DNA of 64,000 nt from Chloroflexota bacterium (GCA_013204555.1 JABMNO010000036.1:20738-84737), one strand, 5' to 3'. Shown: positions 43,501 to 52,031, counted from the first letter of the stretch. Numbers and translations: made by a program. The notes: a model not told the origin generated them from the letters alone.

Positions 43501-43971
43501 ACTGTTGTTGGGAACGGGCGGGGTAGCAGATGGCCATCGGCCCTCCACCAGAACAGAGTTATCCTCGATTCCTTCGATGACCACGAACGAAGCCCGGCGT
43601 TTGTCTGTACTTTCCGGTGGCACCACGAAGCCTTCGCCAGCAAGATAGAAAGTGCTCGACTTATAGGCAACGCTGATGTCATCAGAAATAGACCCAAGAT
43701 CACGATCAAGCCGAGGAGTAACAAATCCAGTTATCTCTTCGTGTGACTCTTGATTCACGGGCGACTGCTTCGCCTCTACCAGAATATCCAGCGTGGACGG
43801 AGCCTGTTGCTCAAGGTCGTGCTGCAGTGCGATGTTGCGCAGCGAGTCAAAGTACAGGACCGTAGCTGACATGATCGAGACCGCCAGCATTACGCCGATG
43901 ATGACGGCAGAAAGCAGCTTCCAGTGAGCAAGGCTACGGCGGAGCATCAGCTCCAGGGCGGAGAGGAACAT
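40564..43971 (-). CDS. Giant FtsX/MacB-like ABC permease
   Basis: A 1135-residue permease. An N-terminal transmembrane helix (residues ~18-40) leads to a large extracytoplasmic domain, then a block of helices near 310-540, a second large extracytoplasmic region and a final helix block after ~1000. The helix blocks carry FtsX-type signatures such as EIGLLRSRGGTSRQIILVYAAEAF and MEFALLRASGLSMKQLLGLVMLEQ. This is two FtsX units in one chain. Such permeases do not move substrate through the membrane but act by mechanotransmission or lipoprotein/peptide export. It lies 3 bases after the other permease. Confidence 0.85.
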   Translation of the reverse strand: MFLSALELMLRRSLAHWKLLSAVIIGVMLAVSIMSATVLYFDSLRNIALQHDLEQQAPSTLDILVEAKQSPVNQESHEEITGFVTPRLDRDLGSISDDISVAYKSSTFYLAGEGFVVPPESTDKRRASFVVIEGIEDNSVLVEGRWPSATPPVPNNSLLTVESAISEETAAEFGLAVGDIFEVAPFWEASHERVSTAVTGIYARSDPENRFWRVFDEALGFGNTSFQFAAFVVPEQTMLVALGEYFPLLGSEYGWLVDFDNSKLNADRSGTTQLALTALNTEFKAELDGFRLTTGLDRVLDRFETRLFFNKIPMFVVLVLIVFVVLYYVSTIAGLLVDAQKEEIGLLRSRGGTSRQIILVYAAEAFALSAIAIPLGPYLAALAIGNVGVLPWFDDLNGGNALPTNITAAVFSMSALGGLLSLLALLVPSIQAGRIGMLEHRLSIARPPRLPAFQRYYLDLGLMGLVLFLFWQLQQRGSFVATSIFGDENVNQFILAVPAVFLIAAGIVLLRLFPISMEILGRLLSSRLMSPIASPALVLGVWQMARNPAHHARLSLLLILTASLGVFAATFAGTLDQSFLDRVFYETGADVRVVGIRLPENARGRSISVEEEIRNSEGVTGVTPVIRGGGSLISEFSVRFNYVGVDSETFSNVGWTRPDFGPKPISEALLSLDLEDRTGLVIPTRAVSVFATIRPFEADSSVNLLARLSDANDRIYTLNLGTMVPNSADSSLGRCPLRESPSDPPPWCTVGGSLSLLGVAGGVPEPPYVLEFLSVATLNDMRGSGGLTSGAMIIDNIGVRMMDGNDFLLEDFDDLTRWGSLGTTLNDFGATITPLRDPTGAPIPSQARLSWDDGPVRSLHGVLAGKLRQAVPILASNAFLEQSGFKIGDEVDVLMEDREVLIKIVDRVEFFPTLDPNIEAFMVIDIQSAWRAFGVDGLGDARRVDEYWVSTDPAAVITADDIGKIVSGRQIRFVRVEGREAQLGTRDIDPLSAAGWRALLAIAFFTVLVVSAIGFLVHAQVTFQGRRMEFALLRASGLSMKQLLGLVMLEQVLVIAAAFTIGAFMGARLGNTIMPFLGTSGSGLDVVPPMIQEINWGSIGITFGIIGVVFAAVIGTLMWMVFKMSIHSVMRMGER

Positions 43972-43974
43972 TTG

Positions 43975-46900
43975 CTACTCCTCCAACCTGAGAATCTGCG
44001 TCAAAGCAAGCCGTTGGTACCGGACGAAAAGCAATATCGCTGTTGCAATGCCGATCACGCCAATAGCCACGTAGACAAGACTCAAGCCACCCCACTCCGT
44101 GGTGAGGACAAATGGTGGGATCAACTTGCCGCCAGCTTCTGTGTGAGAGACAGCGTCAACCGCCACTTCAGTCATCAACAGGCCAGTGACCGTTCCAATG
44201 GCTAGACCAACAGTGCCAACTATGAGGTGCTCAACTGTCACCATGAGCAGATAAGAGCCGCGAGATACGCCCAGGACGCTCAGCTGTGCGGCTTCCTTGA
44301 CCGATCCGCTCACGTACGAACCCATGTAGGTGATGTACCCGAGGGAAGCGATAAGTATAGTTCCGACCAGCGCAACCGCTGCCATACCTCTCCAGCCCGC
44401 CACCGCCAACGGATCGACCAGTGACCGCTTCTCAAGTGTCGGACGATCAACAATGTGGACCACTCCCTGCGTCCGCTTCCTCACTTCGTTGACGATGTCC
44501 GACAGATCGTCCTGAGCCGATGAGAAGTAGACCTCGTCACGGCTGTTTGGAAGCGACTCGCCCCGTGATTCCAGAAAATCAGCAATAGCGGCGTAGTCAG
44601 TGATGACAAATCCACCGTCATCCGGGTCCAACGTGGGGAAGTACTTCACGGTGTCCACGATCACGATTGGCGTAAAAACCCCGAAAACCTGAGCTACGAA
44701 CGGCACACCAACCTGAACGGGTATTTGGCCCAGCAACGTCTCACTGGCGATCACCGGCAACGCATCTCCAAATACTGATCGGTAGATGCCACGTACGCCA
44801 GAGTCCGTACCGCGCCCCATGACGATCTGACCAACCTGCCCTCCGGTGTGCATACCAAGGTTGGGTGGTTCGCTGACCAGGTGGAACTCAGAGTCGAGTC
44901 CTTCTGAAGTGGCAAGCGTACCCCAGTCCTCCCGGGTCTCAAACGGAACGATCAGTTGTCGAACAATGTTGCCATCGGGCCCTTCAAACACGGCATCCAT
45001 ATCATCAAAGGAGAACGTGGTTGGCGTGCCAGAATCGCCACTCGTTGGCTCGAAGACGAGAATCGACGCTATCGTAGCGGGGTGAACCACCCGGTCAGGC
45101 ACCGGCGCTGACTGGTAGTGCCAGTCTGGGCCAAGGAGAGGCCCCAGAGTCACCGTGAACGAGCGACCGCTGGCGTCTTTCAAGATGACCCAGAGGAACA
45201 GATTCTCGCCAGCAGGGTCAATCTTGGTCCACATTCCCAGGTCAGTAGCACCCTCAGGCAGAACGATATCCGGAGCGCCGCTTTTTACTGCAATTGACTG
45301 AAGCAGCGGCTTTAATGCCGAGTGGGCAAAGTCATCCCGGAACCAGGAAATCGCACCAAATCCATCTGGGTCAAGTGCAAATATCTCAAACTCATGTCCG
45401 CTACCCGTAGTCCCAAATATGACATCACCCTTTAGACCCAGCGCCGCGTCATCGACTCCCGGAATCGAGCCGAGAAAATCGACCGTCTGTCCGTTGACTC
45501 CACCCACGGCCGTTAGACCTTCAACATGGAAATCGCTTGCCGTCTCATACTGGATACGTTGGGTCGCGCTTAGCTCTAGCGTGCCAGACAGAGTACCCGC
45601 CAGCACGCCAAGCCCAGATGCGAACACCAGCAGCAATATCGGCCAGGCGTACTGATACGGGCTACGCGCAAGCTTCCAGAGTCCAAGTGCCGCCCACACA
45701 GGGGCTCGTCTGCCAACCGCCAGGCTGATGATGCGTAACAGGAACGGGAACACCCGCAAGAAGATCAGTGCAGTGGCTGCAAGAATGAGCGCTGGACTAA
45801 AAAGGCCCGCAATATCGACACTCTGTCCACCCTGCGCATCTGTGACAACGATAGTCTGCTGCGTTCTTATCTCCCAGATGATCAGGCCACCAAGAGCCAG
45901 TACCACGAAATCTAGAAAGAACCTCTGAAATAGTGGCGAGTTAGTTGGCCTCGCCGCCAGTTTCTTCTCCGCGACTACGCTGTTTCGGGCCTGAATCGCA
46001 GATGGTGCCACAAGGATGAGCGTTGTCACTATCCCTGCCGCAAAAGACGCCGCAAACGGAATCCACGATAGCTCCACAGGCAGAGCATCGCCACGCGTAA
46101 TCGTCTGATATGCGCCGATACGACCCAGTTGCGACACGATCAGTAATGCGGCAAAAGGCGCAGCTATTACTGGCAGCACCACTATCGGTAGCAACTCGAT
46201 TGCGTACATCCATGCGACCTGAGCGGTGCTGATTCCGCGGCTGCGGAGCATGCTGATGTCTTCGCGTCGCTTGTGAACCAGGATTCCGGAAACAAGGTAC
46301 AGGTAGTACGCCGCAACACTGATCAGCAACGCACCCATCAGGTACGTCGGCGTTTGCGAGAAGATGGCCCGCCGATCAAGTTCCTGGAATTTGGCGAGCG
46401 GACCAGTGCTGACTCTTGCGCGTGGGATGCGCTTATCAACCACGTCTTCGAAATCACTTATCGCGGTGATGAGATCTTTTCTGAGTTCATCTTTGACAGC
46501 GTCCGATTCCAGATACAGGAACCACCGGGCGCCGCCCACGGCGATCGGACTGTCCGCCGTAATATTCCAGATAGCGTCGCCGCGCAGAAAGATCGGAAGT
46601 GGCGGGGGGTTCTGCGTATTCAACGGTGATGGTGCAAGAAAAGCAGCGCCAATTCCGCCCCAGAATGGATCCTTCAGATCAATGGGTTCAAATACGCCCG
46701 ATACCACCGCAATGAAGCGACCAAACTCTCGTGGCGTCGACCCCACTTCCAGCACGTCGCCAGCCGAGACGCCCAACTCCGAGGCGCGCTCCTGCGGGAT
46801 CATCACTTCTACAACTGGGAATTCACCCTCGCGATTTACGATATCGCTGGCAGGTCCGCCATCCGTAAAACGAACGTTGGGTACCAGGTGCGATAGGCGT

Positions 46901-47307
46901 TGGATCACTCCCAGCGGTGCGGGTGCCCCGTTTTCGTCGGGCAGGAATCGCACACCCTCTTCGGCTGGCCCCCATAGCACGCGAGGGGTCTGCACAAAGT
47001 CCCCATCACCCCTGATGAGCCCATCCAGAGGCACCGCCGCCTCTCGAACTACAGCCCAGCCGTCCTCGAACGCCCTGCGGGTGAACGGCATTCGGATGTT
47101 ATCCACTCGCAATGACTGATTACCGGTGACCAGATCAGTGGTCGCGCGGCTAACCCCAACCCGCTCAAGGCTTCGCATATAAATCCATGCGCCGGACAGA
47201 ACCGTTGCTGCTATCAAAACCCCGGCAAAAATAGCCGCCAACAACGCGGCGTCCGACCTGGAGCGTCGCTGCAGGATGCTGGATGAAACGCCGCCGTTAT
47301 TGCGCAG
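43975..47307 (-). CDS. Giant FtsX/MacB-like ABC permease, probable CTG start
   Basis: A second duplicated FtsX permease, 1110 residues if started at CTG 47307. That start is supported by AGGAG 6 bases upstream, an in-frame stop immediately before it, and a natural cytoplasmic N-terminus (LQRRSRSDAALL) before the first helix. The only other starts nearby are TTG codons at 47247/47244 without Shine-Dalgarno, which would begin inside the first transmembrane helix. Signatures include EDISMLRSRGISTAQVAWMY and the C-terminal helix block LSVLGVSRGSYLLMV. It pairs with the adjacent permease and ATPase. Confidence 0.82.
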   Translation of the reverse strand: MRNNGGVSSSILQRRSRSDAALLAAIFAGVLIAATVLSGAWIYMRSLERVGVSRATTDLVTGNQSLRVDNIRMPFTRRAFEDGWAVVREAAVPLDGLIRGDGDFVQTPRVLWGPAEEGVRFLPDENGAPAPLGVIQRLSHLVPNVRFTDGGPASDIVNREGEFPVVEVMIPQERASELGVSAGDVLEVGSTPREFGRFIAVVSGVFEPIDLKDPFWGGIGAAFLAPSPLNTQNPPPLPIFLRGDAIWNITADSPIAVGGARWFLYLESDAVKDELRKDLITAISDFEDVVDKRIPRARVSTGPLAKFQELDRRAIFSQTPTYLMGALLISVAAYYLYLVSGILVHKRREDISMLRSRGISTAQVAWMYAIELLPIVVLPVIAAPFAALLIVSQLGRIGAYQTITRGDALPVELSWIPFAASFAAGIVTTLILVAPSAIQARNSVVAEKKLAARPTNSPLFQRFFLDFVVLALGGLIIWEIRTQQTIVVTDAQGGQSVDIAGLFSPALILAATALIFLRVFPFLLRIISLAVGRRAPVWAALGLWKLARSPYQYAWPILLLVFASGLGVLAGTLSGTLELSATQRIQYETASDFHVEGLTAVGGVNGQTVDFLGSIPGVDDAALGLKGDVIFGTTGSGHEFEIFALDPDGFGAISWFRDDFAHSALKPLLQSIAVKSGAPDIVLPEGATDLGMWTKIDPAGENLFLWVILKDASGRSFTVTLGPLLGPDWHYQSAPVPDRVVHPATIASILVFEPTSGDSGTPTTFSFDDMDAVFEGPDGNIVRQLIVPFETREDWGTLATSEGLDSEFHLVSEPPNLGMHTGGQVGQIVMGRGTDSGVRGIYRSVFGDALPVIASETLLGQIPVQVGVPFVAQVFGVFTPIVIVDTVKYFPTLDPDDGGFVITDYAAIADFLESRGESLPNSRDEVYFSSAQDDLSDIVNEVRKRTQGVVHIVDRPTLEKRSLVDPLAVAGWRGMAAVALVGTILIASLGYITYMGSYVSGSVKEAAQLSVLGVSRGSYLLMVTVEHLIVGTVGLAIGTVTGLLMTEVAVDAVSHTEAGGKLIPPFVLTTEWGGLSLVYVAIGVIGIATAILLFVRYQRLALTQILRLEE

Positions 47308-47594
47308 TTAAATCTCCTGGCGTTGTTGTTCTAGCGGCACCGACGCTACGTCTGCGGCAGCGCCTCTGGTAAACGGTACGGATATCCTTGATGCGCAGTA
47401 TTCAATACGGACATAACCATCTCACCGACATCGACCCTGCGCATCACAAGAATTTGCCATATTCCGGCCGACGTCGAACCGACGGATTATATGCCCGAGC
47501 ATGGCTAACATCGTGAAGTAAAGCAGCTCGCGGCATATCCCATATAATTTGTCTTCACTTCCGAACCCAACATCTCCCACTATCTGGCTAATCC

Positions 47595-48764
47595 ATGCGC
47601 ATACCCTGTTCGTTTTACAGAAGACTCACGCTTGTAGCCGCCCTGACAGCTGCTATTGCAGTTATTGCCTGCACAACTCCTGAACCGGTGATCGAACCCA
47701 CCCCCCTGACATTCCCGCCAACCGCAACGCCAATTACATTTCCGCCATCGCCTACTGCAATCACCTTTCCTCCCACTCCCACGGCAATAACTTTCCCCCC
47801 CACGCCCACTGCCATAGTCTTCCCTCCAACCCCAACGCCATTCGCGCTGCCAGCAGATCTGCCAGTGCGACTCACCACCGCCGACATCGTCGAGGATGTG
47901 CGGCCATCGGTTGTTCACATCCAGGTGCAGACGAGATTTGGAGATTCATCGGGCACGGGTGTGATTCTGGAATCCGACGGGGTGATACTCACAAATCAGC
48001 ACGTGATTGACGGGGCGATAACAATCACCGTTGCGTTGGCCGATGACACCGTGTTCCAGGGCACGATCGTTGGTGAAGACGATTCAGTGGATATCGCCAT
48101 AATCAAGATTGAGGCTGAGGGCCTACACACTGCGCCACTTGGAGATTCGTCCGCGTTGCGAGTTGGTGAGGATGTTATCGCCATTGGTCACGCACTCGGC
48201 CTCGCTGGCGGTCCTACCGTGAGCAAAGGCGTGGTTAGCGCCCTCGGCAGGACTGTAAGCCAGGGCACCGATCAGCTGACCGACCTGATTCAGACAGACG
48301 CGGCTATCAATCCTGGCAACTCTGGTGGGCCGCTGGTAAATGACGATGGCAAAGTGATTGGTATCAACACGGCCCGACTCGATTCAGGCGAAGGCATCGG
48401 ATTCGCTATTGAGATAGATATTGCGAAGTCAATCGTTGAGCAACTGCTTCACCAGAGCACATTGCCGCCGGGAGTGCTCGGCATTCGCGGTCTGGACATC
48501 ACACCCGCGCTTGCCCAGATAATTGGGCTTCCAGTCACGCGTGGCGTTGGCATCGTGGATATACAAACTGGTGGTGCGGCACAGATGGCCGGACTGGAGA
48601 TCGATGACATCATCATTCGAATCAACGACGTTCAAATTCTCGATAACTCTGATCTCTCTAGATTGATGCGCACGCTTCGGCCCGGAGAAGAAGTGACCAT
48701 CACAATCGTCCGCGGACAAAAGCTGTTCGTGGCCAATGCAACGTTAGGCGGACCGACTCAGTGA
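47595..48764 (+). CDS. HtrA/DegP-like trypsin-type serine protease lipoprotein with PDZ domain
   Basis: A 389-residue protease with an N-terminal lipobox (VIAC, Cys26), so it is probably anchored to the membrane outside the cytoplasm. A Pro/Thr-rich linker made of 9-residue repeats (residues ~38-82) follows. The catalytic triad is H136 (TNQHV), D166 (SVDIAI) and S243 (GNSGGPL). One PDZ domain (~290-385) ends the protein. It should act in envelope protein quality control. It is divergent from the exporter operon and overlaps the SDR gene by 4 bases (GTGA). Confidence 0.92.
   Translation: MRIPCSFYRRLTLVAALTAAIAVIACTTPEPVIEPTPLTFPPTATPITFPPSPTAITFPPTPTAITFPPTPTAIVFPPTPTPFALPADLPVRLTTADIVEDVRPSVVHIQVQTRFGDSSGTGVILESDGVILTNQHVIDGAITITVALADDTVFQGTIVGEDDSVDIAIIKIEAEGLHTAPLGDSSALRVGEDVIAIGHALGLAGGPTVSKGVVSALGRTVSQGTDQLTDLIQTDAAINPGNSGGPLVNDDGKVIGINTARLDSGEGIGFAIEIDIAKSIVEQLLHQSTLPPGVLGIRGLDITPALAQIIGLPVTRGVGIVDIQTGGAAQMAGLEIDDIIIRINDVQILDNSDLSRLMRTLRPGEEVTITIVRGQKLFVANATLGGPTQ
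47706..47841 (+). repeat. Coding tandem repeat, 27-bp period, in the protease linker
   Basis: The segment encodes about five copies of a nine-residue unit of the form TAITFPPTP. The DNA copies differ at many third positions and include runs of six to seven C, so the array is old or selected at protein level, but could still vary by slippage. Confidence 0.75.
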
Positions 48765-49612
48765 CTAATTCAGGCGTCCCAATACCAGAATTTCCGTATC
48801 TTGAAGGCGAGCCTCTTCTCGGCAAAGTAGCGATCATCACGGGTGCAGGTCGAATGCGTTCAATCGGACGAGCAACGGCGTTACTCCTCGCTCGCCTTGG
48901 TGCAGACGTTGTGGTCACCGGAACAGGACGCGCAGCGGACCGCTACCCGGACGAGGAGAAGGCCAATGGCTGGCGCGACATAGACAGCGTTGCCGATGAG
49001 ATCAGATCACTTGGCAGACGTTCTATGGCCGCGGTACTGGACGTAACCGATGCTGACGCAGCGGATACGTTCTTCGGAAACGTGGTCAAAGAAATGGGCC
49101 GCGCTGACATCCTCATTAATAACGCTGCCGCACCTATGGGCGAAGACCGAAAACCAATCACCGAAGTCGACCGTGATGTCTTCAGGTGGGTAGTGGAGGT
49201 CAAAGTGATGGGCGCCTTTTACCTCTCGCAACTCATGGCAAGGCAACTCATCGCGCAACAGGATGGTGGTTCGATCATTTCGATCTCGTCAATGGCGGGC
49301 AAAACCGGAACGCCTAATAACCTCGCCTATAACGCAGCCAACTTTGCCCTCAACGGCATGACTCAGTCCATGGCCAAAGAGCTTGGCCCACATGGAATCA
49401 CGGTCAACGCAGTTTGCCCCGGACTAATCCCCACGGCCCGATGGGGAGACAAGGACACCACTTCCGATGAGAAAATGGCCCCTATTCCCGCGGGCCGACC
49501 CGGAAAGTACGAGGAAGTAGCCGAGCTAATCGCCTTCCTCTGTACGCCATCTTCCCGATACATCAACGGCCAGGCAATCAACATAGACGGCGGTCGCGTC
49601 ACAGAGCACTAG
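48761..49612 (+). CDS. SDR-family oxidoreductase with atypical YxxxN active site
   Basis: A 283-residue short-chain dehydrogenase-like protein. The Rossmann motif (AIITGAGRMRSIGRATA), NNAA at 120-123 and the active-site serine (SISSM, S177) are present. The catalytic Tyr is Y190, but the partner lysine of YxxxK is asparagine (Y-NAA-N, N194). A lysine normally lowers the tyrosine pKa, so activity may be altered, or the protein may be regulatory. The C-terminus (INGQAINIDGGRVTEH) is normal. It starts on GTG, overlapping the protease stop. Confidence 0.85.
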   Translation: MTNSGVPIPEFPYLEGEPLLGKVAIITGAGRMRSIGRATALLLARLGADVVVTGTGRAADRYPDEEKANGWRDIDSVADEIRSLGRRSMAAVLDVTDADAADTFFGNVVKEMGRADILINNAAAPMGEDRKPITEVDRDVFRWVVEVKVMGAFYLSQLMARQLIAQQDGGSIISISSMAGKTGTPNNLAYNAANFALNGMTQSMAKELGPHGITVNAVCPGLIPTARWGDKDTTSDEKMAPIPAGRPGKYEEVAELIAFLCTPSSRYINGQAINIDGGRVTEH

Positions 49613-49630
49613 CTTCCTAATCATCTTTCC

Positions 49631-49663
49631 GGCGTAGGCCGGAGTTCAGGCACGGCCTACGCC
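49631..49663. terminator. 10-bp perfect stem-loop between convergent genes
   Basis: GGCGTAGGCC at 49631-49640 pairs with GGCCTACGCC at 49654-49663 around a 13-base loop. It lies between the SDR stop and the DUF1028 stop, so it may serve both genes. Confidence 0.65.
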
Positions 49664-49692
49664 AACTGACGGCAATCGCCATCGTCAGAGCA

Positions 49693-50400
49693 CTAGTCCT
49701 CGTTTGCCACATTCGCCTTTGTCCAAACCTCCTGCGCGTCCAGCGTGGACGGCGACCTGTGTCGCTGGTCGTAGTACGGCGCATAGGTGGAGTACAACTC
49801 GTACACCCGCCTCAACTCGTCAATGGCGGTTTCATGAACGTCGACCCGTAAATCGGTAGTCGCAACGAGACCTTCGCCATAAACCAGCAAAACAGATGAT
49901 CGCTCGGCCAGGTGATTGCCCGGCGAAGGCTCCTGGCCACCCGCGTTCCGTCCGGCCTCCAGCCCCGCCAGCAGGCGACCTGCAAGCGACCCGCCGGCTG
50001 CCTCAAAATCATCCATCATGCCCTCAACAACCTGCTGTCCGGCAAGTCCATTGCCCATCGTCAATGCGTGCTCCGTAATGACGTGACCAGCCCAGTCCCG
50101 GGCATGCGACCCGGTGTGAATCGCCACGCTCCCAATAGCCGGGATGATGCCGACTTGTCGGTACTCGAAATCGACATCGAGTGCCTTCAATAGGTTCAAT
50201 ACCTCAGCGGCAGGTCGGCCTTCACCAAGCATGTCAATCGCGTCAGGACCCAGATCGGCATTGGTGAACGCTTGAGTCGAGACCGCGCCAATTCCCACAC
50301 CGATATGTGGACAGGTTGCACCTACGGCCAGCGAATATGTCGCGATTCCAATCCCGAGTTCGCCCGTCTCGGGATCACGCGCAATGATGGTAAATGTCAT
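49693..50400 (-). CDS. DUF1028 domain-containing protein
   Basis: A 235-residue protein with the DUF1028 pattern: TFTIIARDPETGELGIGIATYSLAVGA at the N-terminus, the STQAFTNADLGPDAIDML region and GHVITEHALTMGNGL. The family has an Ntn-hydrolase-like fold and is often described as a putative pilus or peptidase-like protein, but no activity is firmly established. Length is normal. It is convergent with the SDR gene and divergent from the iron-type binding protein. Confidence 0.88.
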   Translation of the reverse strand: MTFTIIARDPETGELGIGIATYSLAVGATCPHIGVGIGAVSTQAFTNADLGPDAIDMLGEGRPAAEVLNLLKALDVDFEYRQVGIIPAIGSVAIHTGSHARDWAGHVITEHALTMGNGLAGQQVVEGMMDDFEAAGGSLAGRLLAGLEAGRNAGGQEPSPGNHLAERSSVLLVYGEGLVATTDLRVDVHETAIDELRRVYELYSTYAPYYDQRHRSPSTLDAQEVWTKANVANED

Positions 50401-50450
50401 GTGGCAATGTTAATCGAACGCCGTAACAGGCTTCAGCACGGGACCATCAT

Positions 50451-50469
50451 GACAATTGTTACGATTGTC
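50451..50469. promoter_or_regulatory. Fur-like 19-bp inverted repeat
   Basis: GACAATTGTTACGATTGTC matches its own reverse complement at 16 of 18 non-central positions. Length and AT-rich, odd-numbered symmetry resemble Fur-family metalloregulator boxes, and the site lies about 75 bases before an iron-type binding-protein gene. AT-rich -10-like sequence (AATAAT, TATTCT) follows. The match to any specific Fur consensus is only moderate. Confidence 0.45.
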
Positions 50470-50544
50470 GCAATACTCAAAATAATGAATATTCTTCTCG
50501 CACTCGCATCAAGAATTCGCACTCCAGGTGTTGAAGGCACACTT

Positions 50545-51564
50545 GTGCGGCGAATCGCACACATCGGTGTGCTGGCGATTCTGGTGGCTGGATCACTCGT
50601 GGCAACCGCCTCCTGCGGAGGGAGTGATGGGGCCGAACCATCGATTACGGTCTACTCAGCTCGCAGCCAACAACTAGTCGGGAAGTTATTTGATCGTTTT
50701 CAGGCTGAGACTGGAATAGATGTTCAGGTTCGCTACGGCGGGTCCGGCGAGCTCGCTTCTACGATATTGGAGGAAGGCGAAAACAGTCCGGCTGACCTCT
50801 TCTTCGCCCAGGATGCAGGCGCACTCGGCGCATTGGAGGCAGAGGGAGTCCTCAGGCGACTTCCAGATGAGCTTCTGCGTGGAATCGACTCTGCCTACCA
50901 GTCTCAAAACGGCGTCTGGGTAGGGGTGTCTGGTCGGGCACGTTCCGTCGTCTTCAATTCCGACAGCGTCGAAATAGGGGAACTTCCGTTATCAATATTG
51001 GGCTTCACAGACCCGGTCTGGAAGGGGCGGATTGGATGGCCTCCAACTAACGCATCATTCCTCTCATTCGTGACAGCGCTTCGCGTGGTTTATGGTGAAG
51101 ATCAGGCTCGGGACTGGCTTCGAGGAATCATCGCCAACCAGCCACATCGCTATAAAAACAATAGCGCTGTGGTCCAGGCTGTGGGTGTAGGCGAGGTCGA
51201 CGTGGGCTTCGCAAATCACTACTACCTGTACCGCTTCCTGGAAGAGAACGGACCGGAATTCCCTGCCGCGAATTACTTCCCTCCAAATGGCGATCTGGGC
51301 GCGATGGTCAATGTGGCGGGCGTGGGCGTATTGGCAGCATCGGACACCCCTGAGCGCGCAGTGCGATTGGTGGAATACCTTCTATCTCCCGAAGCCCAGA
51401 AGTATTTCGCTGATACGACTTACGAATTCCCGTTGGTCCCCGGCATTCCGGCCGACCCCAGATTGCCATCTGTCGATGAATTGCAGGTCCCTGATCTGAA
51501 ACTCGGTGATCTAAAAGACATCCAGGGCACGTTAGATCTCATGCGCGAGATCGGGATGTTTTAA
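50545..51564 (+). CDS. Ferric-iron-type ABC substrate-binding lipoprotein
   Basis: A 339-residue binding protein like FbpA/AfuA. I chose GTG 50545: it has GAAGG 7 bases upstream and gives a clean lipoprotein signal (RRIAHIGVLAILVAG, then lipobox Cys24), whereas the open frame extends back over the DUF1028 gene. The body has ITVYSARSQQLVGKL near the N-terminus, RYGGSGELA, and the paired tyrosines Y226/Y227 in NHYYLYRF, which in this family bind Fe3+. A cupredoxin gene overlaps its stop by one base. No permease or ATPase is present. Confidence 0.87.
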   Translation: MRRIAHIGVLAILVAGSLVATASCGGSDGAEPSITVYSARSQQLVGKLFDRFQAETGIDVQVRYGGSGELASTILEEGENSPADLFFAQDAGALGALEAEGVLRRLPDELLRGIDSAYQSQNGVWVGVSGRARSVVFNSDSVEIGELPLSILGFTDPVWKGRIGWPPTNASFLSFVTALRVVYGEDQARDWLRGIIANQPHRYKNNSAVVQAVGVGEVDVGFANHYYLYRFLEENGPEFPAANYFPPNGDLGAMVNVAGVGVLAASDTPERAVRLVEYLLSPEAQKYFADTTYEFPLVPGIPADPRLPSVDELQVPDLKLGDLKDIQGTLDLMREIGMF

Positions 51565-51962
51565 TGAAATTCGTGCCCTTCGTGTTACTGACCATTTGTG
51601 GCCTCATATCAATATCTGGCTGTGGCCAGAGCGAAGAAAGCCTTGAGGTGCAGGTTGAGATTGGCGAATGGTTTATTCAGCCAGCAGCGAATCCTCTCCC
51701 CGCTGGCGCTGTATCCCTTTCGGTCCACAACGACGGTCGTTTCACGCACGAGTTGGAGTTATATCGACGATTTGGTGACATTGAGGAATATGAGCTCGCC
51801 GAGATAACAGCAATCAAGCCGGGTGAGACTGCGACTCTTGATTTTGACCTGGAAAGCGGCGAATACGAACTCATCTGCAGCATCGTAGAACGAATACCCA
51901 ATGGCCCCGTTCTCAATCACTACGACTTAGGTATGGGCGCGATCATTGTGGTGGAACCGTAG
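51564..51962 (+). CDS. Cupredoxin-like lipoprotein
   Basis: A 132-residue protein with a lipobox (ISGC, Cys20) and a beta-sandwich of cupredoxin type. Likely copper ligands are H62 (FTHELELY), C105 (YELICSI), H119 (LNHYDLGM) and M124, the order expected of a type 1 copper site, although the Cys-to-His spacing is long. It overlaps the iron-type binding-protein gene by one base (TAATG), so the two are coupled. It might oxidise Fe2+ for capture or deliver electrons or copper; this is inference. Confidence 0.75.
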   Translation: MKFVPFVLLTICGLISISGCGQSEESLEVQVEIGEWFIQPAANPLPAGAVSLSVHNDGRFTHELELYRRFGDIEEYELAEITAIKPGETATLDFDLESGEYELICSIVERIPNGPVLNHYDLGMGAIIVVEP

Positions 51963-52031
51963 ATAGAAGCAGACTTGTATCCGCAGCCGACTGAAAATCG
52001 ACGCCCTTCATTGAGGGATTGAAGTTCTCGG

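Noticed and set aside
50272..50544. Upstream ATG starts for the iron-type binding protein
   Set aside because: The extension overlaps the DUF1028 gene and promoter-like DNA; the GTG at 50545 gives an exact lipoprotein signal peptide.
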